Positions 1 through 6,451 of a stretch of 9,746 nt of DNA are shown piece by piece. The stretch spans positions 1 to 9,746 of the forward strand of contig CAZKYP010000126.1 of NCBI GenBank assembly GCA_964556885.1, written 5' to 3'. Both the position numbers and the translations under genes were made by a program. How positions within the stretch are numbered: position 1 is the first letter of the stretch; each line of letters starts with the position of its first letter. The notes below the pieces were generated by a model, which saw only the letters and a program-made list of their open reading frames with translations, was not told where the DNA came from and did no database searches. The DNA is from CAZKYP01 sp964556885. GTDB lineage: Bacteria; Planctomycetota; Phycisphaerae; Sedimentisphaerales; Anaerobacaceae.

Positions 1-51
1 CATATTATGTTTTCGAAGAAAATCAATGGCTTTATTGTTCGTATGCTCCAC
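1..51 (-). CDS. 5' end of an unidentified gene, third gene of the galE operon (partial)
   Basis: Only the first 17 codons lie in the window, reading MEHTNNKAIDFLRKHNM from a GTG start at 51, and the frame is open to the left edge. The start is supported by a near-perfect Shine-Dalgarno sequence, AAGGAGG on the minus strand (59-65), seven bases before the GTG. The gene begins about 30 bases after the galE stop codon on the same strand, so it is probably co-transcribed with galE. Too little protein is visible to name a family. The short length leaves some chance that this is a fortuitous open frame. Confidence 0.5.
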   Translation of the reverse strand, partial: MEHTNNKAIDFLRKHNM

Positions 52-80
52 GGAGCAGCCTCCTTATTGTCAATGAGGAT

Positions 81-1064
81 TTAATCGGGATAACCGTTCG
101 GATTCTCATTATGCCATTGCCAGGCGGTAGCGACCATTTTTTCGAGTTCCGGTTTTTGCACCTTCCAGCCGAGCTCTTTCTTTGCCTTAGTGGCGTCGGC
201 CATTAAAATCGGCGGGTCGCCCGGCCTGTGGCCGGTTTCGATGACCTTAAAATCTTTGCCGCTGACCTTCTTGACGGTCTCAATCACTTCTTTTACCGAG
301 TAGCCCTTTTCGTTGCCAAGATTGTAAACAAGCTCGCGGTTTGTTCCCAGTTTATCCAAAGCCAGCAAATGCGCCCGGCAAAGGTCGTCGATATGGATGT
401 AATCACGTACACAGGTCCCGTCCGGCGTATCGTAGTCTGTACCGTAAATTTTTATGTCACTTCGTTTACCCATCGCGGCCTGGATAATCAGCGGAATCAG
501 GTGAGATTCCGGTCGATGGTCCTCGCCGATTTTTGCACCGTTTCCGGCGCCGCAGGTATTGAAATATCTAAGGGCCGCATAAGCGAGTTTTCCGGTTTTG
601 CTTTGGTAGTGACACATTTTTTCAACGGCTAATTTTGACTCGCCGTACGGATTGATTGGTATAGTCGGTGAATCTTCCGTTATCGGTATCTGTTTCGGTT
701 CGCCGTAGACGGCCGCAGTGCTGCTGAAGACGAACTTCTTCACACCGGTGGTCTCCATTGCAGAAAGCAGGTTCTGGGTACAGGAAAGATTGTTGCGGTA
801 ATATTTAAGTGGTTCGTTGACTGATTCGCCGACTTCAATGAAGGCCGCGAAGTGCATCACGGCTTCGATGTTGTATTTTTTGAGTGTTTCGATAAGTAAT
901 TCGTAATTATCCAGGTCGCCAAGGACAAAATCGGTATCGCCGATAGCCGACCTGTGACCTTTGCTTAGATTATCATAAACGACCGGCTCGTGGCCTTCCG
1001 CGGTAAGTAAAGCCGTCATGTTGCTGCCGATGTAACCCGCCCCGCCGCATACTAATACTTTCAT
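81..1064 (-). CDS. galE: UDP-glucose 4-epimerase
   Basis: This enzyme interconverts UDP-glucose and UDP-galactose in the cytoplasm using tightly bound NAD. It serves galactose use (Leloir pathway) and supplies UDP-galactose for surface polysaccharides. The 327-residue protein has the family's usual length and is an extended SDR. The Rossmann glycine motif GGAGYIG is at residues 7-13, an acidic NAD-contacting region D31-N32 follows, and the active site shows SST at 114-116 with Y140 and K144 in the YGESK motif. RYFN at 166-169 is the typical substrate-binding stretch. The ATG at 1064 places the Rossmann strand at the very N-terminus as expected. It overlaps the stop of the upstream lipoprotein gene in an ATGA arrangement, which suggests translational coupling. 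Related UDP-sugar epimerases share these motifs, so exact substrate specificity is inferred from overall similarity. Confidence 0.95.
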   Translation of the reverse strand: MKVLVCGGAGYIGSNMTALLTAEGHEPVVYDNLSKGHRSAIGDTDFVLGDLDNYELLIETLKKYNIEAVMHFAAFIEVGESVNEPLKYYRNNLSCTQNLLSAMETTGVKKFVFSSTAAVYGEPKQIPITEDSPTIPINPYGESKLAVEKMCHYQSKTGKLAYAALRYFNTCGAGNGAKIGEDHRPESHLIPLIIQAAMGKRSDIKIYGTDYDTPDGTCVRDYIHIDDLCRAHLLALDKLGTNRELVYNLGNEKGYSVKEVIETVKKVSGKDFKVIETGHRPGDPPILMADATKAKKELGWKVQKPELEKMVATAWQWHNENPNGYPD

Positions 1065-1729
1065 GTCTTGTTCCCCGTTGCTGTTGCATCATCGCTTGCT
1101 TGTTTTGAAGATTTGATACTGTTTTTATTGATTCGTTTTTCTATTCGCTTCAGAATCTCCGCTTCGAGTTGTTTGTCGTCGTCTAAATCGATCCAGGCCA
1201 TATCTTTTTCCAGCTTAGGATTTAGTGCCAGTCTTTGCATTGTCGGCTTGCTCCTCGAAAACATCCGGTAGGTTTGCCCGCTGCCGGTAATTTCCGGTTC
1301 GGGCAGAGATAACCTCTGAACGTGAACGTTGCAGACTATTTGCAGTTGTTCGTTATTTTGGCTTATCTCTATCTCCACAGTTCTGCGTATGTTGTGCAGG
1401 TTATTCATAATCCAGTTGTCGTCTCCGGCGCTGTCGCTGCGCCAGAATTCGAAGAATTGTGCCCCTGCCAGCGGCCTGGTCCGGACATAGCCACTGTCGA
1501 TGTCGGCCTTGTCAATCTCGAAGTGCATCTCGCCCAGAACGTCCTCGACGGTCTGAATTGCATGAGCTTTACTTAGATTCGGCACGCTGATTTGTTCGAC
1601 TAATGCACTGCCCTGCTGCTGATTACAGCCTGAAAGGAGCCAAACACAAGCCGCACAGTAAAAACCAATAATGAAGACCGGTTGTATTAAATTGTGTCTG
1701 AAATATGTCTTTATCTTATATCCGTTCAT
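1061..1729 (-). CDS. putative lipoprotein of unknown function
   Basis: I do not recognise the family. The 222-residue protein begins with a basic stretch and a hydrophobic segment (about residues 15-33) ending in the lipobox LSGC, with the lipidated cysteine at C35. This predicts an exported, membrane-anchored lipoprotein. The rest is soluble and polar: a mixed middle region with the aromatic stretch FFEFW near residue 92, then a very charged C-terminal third (about 175-210) rich in D, E, K and R that is probably helical. AAGG about eight bases before the ATG is a reasonable ribosome binding site. A promoter lies just upstream (1754-1782), making this the first gene of the transcript that continues into galE, whose start overlaps this gene's stop by four bases. 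A link to envelope or polysaccharide work is only suggested by the galE context. Confidence 0.8.
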   Translation of the reverse strand: MNGYKIKTYFRHNLIQPVFIIGFYCAACVWLLSGCNQQQGSALVEQISVPNLSKAHAIQTVEDVLGEMHFEIDKADIDSGYVRTRPLAGAQFFEFWRSDSAGDDNWIMNNLHNIRRTVEIEISQNNEQLQIVCNVHVQRLSLPEPEITGSGQTYRMFSRSKPTMQRLALNPKLEKDMAWIDLDDDKQLEAEILKRIEKRINKNSIKSSKQASDDATATGNKT

Positions 1730-1753
1730 TTCAATTTTCCTTAATCGGAGGTG

Positions 1754-1782
1754 ATTATATATACGCCGTGCTGATAGCTCAA
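1754..1782 (-). promoter_or_regulatory. sigma70-type promoter of the lipoprotein-galE operon
   Basis: On the minus strand, TTGAGC (1777-1782) is followed after exactly 17 bases by a perfect -10 box TATAAT (1754-1759). Transcription would start near 1747, giving a short leader of roughly 18 bases before the ATG at 1729. Spacing, box quality and position relative to the start codon all fit, although the -35 box matches only four of six consensus positions. Confidence 0.6.
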
Positions 1783-1946
1783 GAGTGAATTGCTTTTTTA
1801 GATTCTATGAACATACCCATCTTCAATAAAGAAATTTGTGAAACATATCTAAAGGTCATAATATGCCAACAAATCATTTTTGTATAAGCTCTGTTGGGTC
1901 AAAGTTAATATTCTAATTATATTGTAAGGGTTAAAGTAGGCGAAGT

Positions 1947-2906
1947 TTGAATGACGATATACATTACATGCTCTCAGTGCAAACACAAACCATTGGCGAC
2001 AAGCTACATTCTTTACCATTAGGGCGGGAAGTTAAAAATTTTCTTAATTATCTGACCGTGGAAGCAGGTCTATCCGAAAACACCATTTTAGCCTACGGCC
2101 GGGATCTATTATTTTTTCTAAGGTATTGTGAATCAGAAAGAATAACACAGATTAAGCAAATCAAGCCGCAGGTTATTCAAAAATACCTCAGGATTCTTAC
2201 TGGGGATGATAAAAGCGAGGGGTCTGTAAAACGTGCTCTTGTGGCGATTCGCATGTTACTGCGTTTTGCCAGGCTGACCGGACTTGTTGAAGATGATTTT
2301 ACGTCTATTCTCGAAAGTCCCAAACTTTGGCAGAAGCTCCCATGTGTTTGCAGTAAAAAACAGGTAAAAGACCTCTTAAATACACCTGCTCCTGAAAATC
2401 CTTACTATTTCCGTGATAAAGCTATGCTTGAGCTGCTTTACGCTACGGGTATGCGTGCCGGGGAGTTGGCAAATCTGAAAATTGCAGACATAAAATTAGA
2501 TATAGGCTATCTTCGCTGCATTGGAAAGGGTAACAAGGAGCGTGTAATACCGATAAGCAAAATCGCAATCAATGCGATAGTTGATTATTTAACAAACAGC
2601 CGCCCTGCTTTGGCTAAACCCTTTAGTGGCAATTTTTTATTGATTTCCCGAACAGGCAGACCAATGAGTCGTATTGAAATTTGGAGATTAGTCAAGAAAT
2701 ATGCGATTTTGGCAGGTATGCCAAGAAATTTGACGGTGCATACGTTAAGACATTGTTTTGCTACGCATTTATTATCAGGAGGGGCAGATTTACGTAGCGT
2801 CCAGGAAATGCTTGGACATGTAGATATAGCTACAACTCAAATTTATACACACGTGGATAATGAAAGATTAAGAAAGATACATAAACAATTTCACCCAAGA
2901 CCATAA
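1947..2906 (+). CDS. xerD: XerC/XerD-type tyrosine site-specific recombinase
   Basis: Xer recombinases resolve chromosome dimers at the dif site near the terminus and cut DNA through a catalytic tyrosine. The 319-residue protein has the N-terminal SAM-like core-binding domain (about residues 25-115) and the C-terminal catalytic domain (about 135-315). The full catalytic set is visible: R170 in TGMRAGEL, the hairpin lysine in GKGNKER (193-199), H265 and R268 in HTLRH, H291 in LGHVD and the nucleophile Y300 in QIYTHV. The sequence lacks integron-integrase or phage-integrase additions, and no attachment sites are seen nearby, so a housekeeping Xer role is likelier than an element integrase. XerC and XerD cannot be told apart with confidence here. 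The chosen start is TTG at 1947 with GTAGG about six bases upstream; an ATG at 1968 is an alternative that lacks a clear ribosome binding site. Confidence 0.88.
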   Translation: MNDDIHYMLSVQTQTIGDKLHSLPLGREVKNFLNYLTVEAGLSENTILAYGRDLLFFLRYCESERITQIKQIKPQVIQKYLRILTGDDKSEGSVKRALVAIRMLLRFARLTGLVEDDFTSILESPKLWQKLPCVCSKKQVKDLLNTPAPENPYYFRDKAMLELLYATGMRAGELANLKIADIKLDIGYLRCIGKGNKERVIPISKIAINAIVDYLTNSRPALAKPFSGNFLLISRTGRPMSRIEIWRLVKKYAILAGMPRNLTVHTLRHCFATHLLSGGADLRSVQEMLGHVDIATTQIYTHVDNERLRKIHKQFHPRP

Positions 2907-2986
2907 AGTATCCGAATATAAGAAAAAGGAATTAATAACGTAATTAACAGAAGAATTAAGATTTAACAGGTAAAATATAAAATTAA

Positions 2987-3015
2987 TTGACTTTTAAGAA
3001 GTTAGATGATAAAAT
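2987..3015 (+). promoter_or_regulatory. extended -10 promoter upstream of the HEAT-repeat lipoprotein gene
   Basis: TTGACT (2987-2992) matches the -35 consensus at five of six positions. It is followed after 17 bases by TAAAAT (3010-3015), which is preceded by a TGn extension (3007-3009). The predicted start lies near 3022, leaving a leader of about 60 bases before the ATG at 3083. This suggests the gene has its own promoter and does not depend on read-through from the recombinase gene. Confidence 0.55.
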
Positions 3016-3082
3016 ATTTCCACAATTAATTAGCTGATAACCTTAAAATAGGTAAGAAGCGATTTCATAAAAGGTCCTCTTA

Positions 3083-5347
3083 ATGAGCGTAATGCGGCTG
3101 TTCTTCATATCAATTATCATAGCAATAGTAGGATGTCAAAATTCTGTAGGGGCTGTGGATGAGCCTATAACGCTGGCTAATACGAACGGAACATCAACAG
3201 AAATCAAACCTGATGACCAATTAATGATAAATAAGACCTCACTCCTGCAGGGAGCCAATGAAGAATTGCGGATAAAAGCTGCTACATTGATACTGCTTAG
3301 CGACAATCCAATGGCCAGGGAGATTCTAATAGAAATACTAAGGCAGCCTGAGAACACCGCTGCTCGCATGGCTATTTGTAAGACATTGATACAAACAAAA
3401 TTATCGAAACAGGAGATAAAGAACGAGAATGATTTTATCCAACCACTATTAAGTGTATTGAATACGGAAAATGATGAAGAAGCTCAGTTAGCCGCTGAGA
3501 CTACTTTAATTTTCAATTATGACCAAATAGGAAATTTATTGGAAAATTTGGCAACGGATCCAAATAAACCAAATAAAACGCGAATTAATGCTATAAATGC
3601 TTTAAAAATAAGGTCCGATATGATGGCTGCTATCAGGCTAATAAAGCTTGTTGATGATTCTAATAGACAGGTTGCAAATGAGGCCGAAAAAGCATTGTCT
3701 TCAATTGGGATATCTGTAGGAGCCGATCCTAATTCAAGAAGACAAAATATTGATGAGATAATAAAACGTGGAGAAGTATCGTTTTTACAGACAAGGCTAA
3801 GTAGTCAGAATTCGATTATACGCGCAATGAGGTCACAAATGAATATGTGGCAGAAGCGGTATATATCGGAACTGGAAAATACGTATAAAAACATAAGTGA
3901 TGATAAAGTCAAGGGTGAATTCTTAGCAAAGTATTTGAAGGATTCAGAGGTCACGATTAAGGAATGGGCCTTGGATAAGGCTTATCAGTGGCGTAATGCA
4001 CCAGGGCCGATGGGGATGCCGGCGGAGCTTGGTCCAATTTTTCTTAATTTAATTTCAGATCAAAATAAGAATATACGTTTGAAAACAGCAAAATTATTGG
4101 CAATTTCAGTTGATGTAAATTCTGTACGCCCACTGCTGGCACAATTGGAAATAGAGAATGACAACCAGGTGAAAAGCGAATTATTGGTAGCACTTGGTGA
4201 GGCGTGTTACATAGCATTGCCGAACCCGCCTGATAAAATAACGCCGGAACTGGCGGAAGAACGCAAAAAAATTCTCGAATGGGCGGCAAAATTCCTGTTT
4301 ATGGAAGATGTGGAAATGGCACGTCGTGGAGCTGAAGTATTGAAAAAGCTGCTGAAACGAGATGGATTGCAGCCAGAGGACGTAGATAAATATCTTAACC
4401 TGCTCGCAGAAAGATATAATTCGCAGGACAATAATCCTAATACAGCACTAAAAGGGCAATTATTGAGCGCAATGACTGGTTTATGCGCACAGGATTGTAC
4501 GTATAAAAGCAAGGCAGGGATACTTTTTGATCCGTTATTTAGAAAATCATTACAGGATAGAACAGATTTCATAAGAGAAATAGCAATAGATGGACTTATT
4601 TATATTGATAAGCCAAATGCGCTCGGATTGCTTAGAAGTAGAAATGATATTCTTAATGATCCGAGTGAGAAAATAAGAAAGAGACTAATAGAACTCGCAG
4701 ATGAAGTTGGAGGAAAAGATGATTTAAGCTGGTTATCAGAAAAAATAAATTCTAATTCTGAAGGCGAGCCGGCATGGCAGGCTATGTTGAAAATTTTCAA
4801 GGGCTCGGATGTAAATGTTATAAAGGACTGGACGGGACAGCTAACATCACAGAGTGGAAGAATAAAATTAACTGATATACGACAGATAGATTTTCTTAGG
4901 ATAGCAGAATCAAAGGTTGGCAATGAAGATAAGTCTATTATAAGAAAGAAGTTAGCTGAATTATATATGAAAAACTCAGATTATGAAAGAGCATCTGATT
5001 ATTATAATATGTTATACAAATCAGCACAAACAGATGAGGAGAAAGATACGATATTACCGGACCTGATTAATGCTTACTTAAAGAGCTCTAAAATTGATCC
5101 CGTTATAGAATATTTCAAGCAATTTTTACAAGAGAATGATATTGATCCAAACAATGTCATGGCGAAATCGATCGATAGCTATTTCGTTAATCCTAATAAT
5201 GGGGCCGATCCAAATGAAATTTATAAAAGGTTAAGTGAAATTGAGATTACACAACCGAAACCGGAATGGAATAAATGGCTCGAAGTGTGGGCGGCCCAGT
5301 TGAATATTGCAAAAGAGACGAAAAAGCAAAAGCAAAACGTTAATTAG
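3083..5347 (+). CDS. HEAT-repeat lipoprotein with C-terminal TPR-like region
   Basis: No named family is recognised. The 754-residue protein starts with a hydrophobic segment (residues 6-17) ending in the lipobox IVGC, with C18 the likely lipidated cysteine, so it is predicted to be anchored outside the cytoplasm. Most of the body consists of helical HEAT-like units, for example residues 56-105, 120-210, 275-375 and a stretch near 490-560 (pattern: hydrophobic helix, turn with D/N/P, hydrophobic helix, 'IRxxA' type). The last part (about 620-690) has a TPR-like look, LAELYMKNSDYERASDYY. DPN motifs recur at repeat boundaries. Such alpha-solenoids are usually binding scaffolds, and no catalytic residues are apparent. 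The ATG at 3083 is supported by AAAGG eight bases upstream; an in-frame ATG at 3092 is possible. The gene stands alone, followed by 1.1 kb of non-coding DNA. Confidence 0.8.
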   Translation: MSVMRLFFISIIIAIVGCQNSVGAVDEPITLANTNGTSTEIKPDDQLMINKTSLLQGANEELRIKAATLILLSDNPMAREILIEILRQPENTAARMAICKTLIQTKLSKQEIKNENDFIQPLLSVLNTENDEEAQLAAETTLIFNYDQIGNLLENLATDPNKPNKTRINAINALKIRSDMMAAIRLIKLVDDSNRQVANEAEKALSSIGISVGADPNSRRQNIDEIIKRGEVSFLQTRLSSQNSIIRAMRSQMNMWQKRYISELENTYKNISDDKVKGEFLAKYLKDSEVTIKEWALDKAYQWRNAPGPMGMPAELGPIFLNLISDQNKNIRLKTAKLLAISVDVNSVRPLLAQLEIENDNQVKSELLVALGEACYIALPNPPDKITPELAEERKKILEWAAKFLFMEDVEMARRGAEVLKKLLKRDGLQPEDVDKYLNLLAERYNSQDNNPNTALKGQLLSAMTGLCAQDCTYKSKAGILFDPLFRKSLQDRTDFIREIAIDGLIYIDKPNALGLLRSRNDILNDPSEKIRKRLIELADEVGGKDDLSWLSEKINSNSEGEPAWQAMLKIFKGSDVNVIKDWTGQLTSQSGRIKLTDIRQIDFLRIAESKVGNEDKSIIRKKLAELYMKNSDYERASDYYNMLYKSAQTDEEKDTILPDLINAYLKSSKIDPVIEYFKQFLQENDIDPNNVMAKSIDSYFVNPNNGADPNEIYKRLSEIEITQPKPEWNKWLEVWAAQLNIAKETKKQKQNVN

Positions 5348-5638
5348 AAATCGTACAAAATTTCCACTTCCTTGAGTATCATAATTTGCATATTAATAAA
5401 GATGCACTAATAGTGTATTCAATGTTAATACAATACATAACATATCTATTTAGTACTAAATAAGTAAAATAAAATAATTGTTCAAATGATAATTTTAAAA
5501 AATAAGTTATTTTGGGACGATGTAAGAAAATTATCAAAATATAAAAGAATGAAAAGTCTCAAGAGATTAAAAGAATATTAACCCCCCCTACCTGAATTTA
5601 AATCAAAAAAATACAAAAAAGAAAACACTATCTATAAG

Positions 5639-5647
5639 TTATCAACG
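5639..5647 (+). promoter_or_regulatory. DnaA-box-like sequence (weak)
   Basis: TTATCAACG matches seven of nine positions of the DnaA box TTATCCACA. It sits close to where the excess of G over C begins. A single imperfect 9-mer in AT-rich DNA is weak evidence on its own. Confidence 0.2.
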
Positions 5648-5920
5648 TTATAGACCTTTACAAACAATCATAGATATTTAATGTTATATGAGTAAATAAC
5701 AAAATATGTAGAAAGAGTGCGGCTTTTTCATATAAATTTTGTATAGATATTAAATATATAATCAGAGATAGTGTAACGAGTAATTGATAAGCATAGAAAT
5801 TATATTGTTCAGCAAAAAATATAATATGAAAGTAGAATTTATATATGAAAATGAAAAAGATATTAGAATTTGGATTAGAATAAAGATTTTTTAGAAGAAA
5901 TGAGATCATACAAATAGAAA

Positions 5921-6000
5921 ATGATATGATTTAAATACATTATATTCTTAAGATACTGGAATATTAAATATACATAAATAGGAAGGACAAATGATATGAT
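5921..6000 (+). repeat. pair of direct repeats of AAATGATATGAT, 70 bases apart
   Basis: The 12-mer AAATGATATGAT occurs at 5919-5930 and 5989-6000, in each case followed by a TA-rich tail (TTTAAATA and ATATAAAA). The shorter core ATATGAT appears again at 6121-6127. The second copy is only eight bases from the first parS site. Such short AT-rich repeats can occur by chance in DNA of this composition, so a function is not established. Confidence 0.35.
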
Positions 6001-6007
6001 ATAAAAA

Positions 6008-6023
6008 AGTTTCACGTGAAACA
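6008..6023. promoter_or_regulatory. parS: parS site 1 (ParB-binding centromere sequence)
   Basis: The 16-mer AGTTTCACGTGAAACA matches the bacterial parS consensus TGTTTCACGTGAAACA at 15 of 16 positions, with a perfect 14-base palindrome GTTTCACGTGAAAC at its core (6009-6022). ParB binds such sites, loads as a CTP-dependent clamp and spreads onto flanking DNA. The site lies about 430 bases upstream of parB. Confidence 0.88.
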
Positions 6024-6310
6024 TTATATCAGTATGATAAATAAGGATTTTCAAAAAGAGAAGTATTTGAAAATATGAATATATTATAAATGACATAAAA
6101 TAAATGTTTGATGTAAATGAATATGATTTGAAGAAATTACGGAAAAGCAAGAGATTGTTTTCCTGTAGAAATGAATAAATAAGAATAATGGTAAATGTCA
6201 TAACATTGAAAGAGGAGAAATGATCAATACTATATATTAGAAAATAGAATACAAATGCCTATTTAGATATTGTTTTATAAATGGAATAATTTGGCTTTAG
6301 AATCATAAAA

Positions 6311-6326
6311 TGTTTCACGTGAAACA
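6311..6326. promoter_or_regulatory. parS: parS site 2 (perfect consensus)
   Basis: TGTTTCACGTGAAACA matches the parS consensus at all 16 positions, and the palindrome extends with A/T arms to 24 bases (6307-6330). It lies 125 bases upstream of the parB start and about 303 bases, centre to centre, from site 1. It could both nucleate the partition complex and allow ParB to influence its own transcription. The T run after it makes it resemble a terminator hairpin, but the exact consensus match makes parS the better reading. Confidence 0.95.
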
Positions 6327-6400
6327 TTTTTCATATAAAAATATTGTTTTATTCTGGCAGTATTTTAGAAAATCAAGTACAAATTCCGAAATATTAATTA

Positions 6401-6409
6401 TGTGAATAA
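6401..6409 (-). promoter_or_regulatory. DnaA-box-like sequence
   Basis: On the minus strand the 9-mer reads TTATTCACA, which fits the relaxed DnaA box TTATNCACA exactly. It lies between parS site 2 and the parB start. It is an isolated copy, so it may be a chance match, a regulatory box or part of a wider origin. Confidence 0.3.
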
Positions 6410-6451
6410 ATACAATAGATTATGATCCTTAAGGAATGATGGAGCGTTTGA

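Larger units (their letters stand above)
5348..6451. other. AT-rich non-coding region carrying the parS sites; candidate centromere or origin-proximal DNA
   Basis: About 1.1 kb without a credible gene. Hand counting gives G+C near 21% for 5821-6240. Open frames here are on the minus strand, are made almost only of F, I, L, Y, S and N codons, and lack ribosome binding sites, so they look like artefacts of AT-richness. The region holds two parS sites (6008-6023 and 6311-6326), two DnaA-box-like 9-mers (5639-5647 and 6401-6409), a run of seven C (5582-5588) and a repeated ATGATATGAT motif (5921-5930 and 5991-6000). The strand becomes strongly purine-rich from about 5700. No convincing rho-independent terminator follows the HEAT gene. 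A role as the ParB loading site is well supported; an origin of replication is only a hypothesis. Confidence 0.7.

Noticed and set aside
1746..1757. GGAGGTGATTAT on the plus strand, a near-perfect extended Shine-Dalgarno sequence
   Set aside because: No ATG, GTG or TTG follows at a suitable distance and the frame closes quickly; the site overlaps the -10 box of the minus-strand promoter.
2850..2861. CACGTG core and a CGTGGATAA DnaA-box-like 9-mer inside the recombinase gene
   Set aside because: The flanks do not match parS, and the bases encode conserved residues near the catalytic tyrosine, so a chance match is likelier.
1947..2906. Recombinase as the integrase of a genomic island
   Set aside because: No tRNA gene, att repeats, or mobility or cargo genes are seen; the protein has plain Xer architecture and sits among housekeeping genes.
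5401..5430. dif-like sequence with GATGCAC and CAATGTTAA half-sites
   Set aside because: The left half matches only about 6 of 11 bases and the right half 7 of 11, and the spacer would be eight bases instead of six; a dif site is also not expected next to parS.
5658..6201. Two minus-strand open frames (5658-5909 and 5875-6201) that would encode hydrophobic F/I/L/Y-rich proteins
   Set aside because: Their composition is what AT-rich pyrimidine-biased DNA gives in any frame, they lack ribosome binding sites, they overlap each other, and one runs straight through parS site 1.
6220..6240. Tiny open frame (six codons) after AGAGGAG
   Set aside because: The spacing between the Shine-Dalgarno-like sequence and ATG is only about two bases and the peptide is too short to support as a gene.
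6307..6334. Hairpin followed by a T run, resembling a rho-independent terminator
   Set aside because: The core is an exact 16/16 parS consensus and it lies far from the end of the HEAT gene, so parS explains it better.
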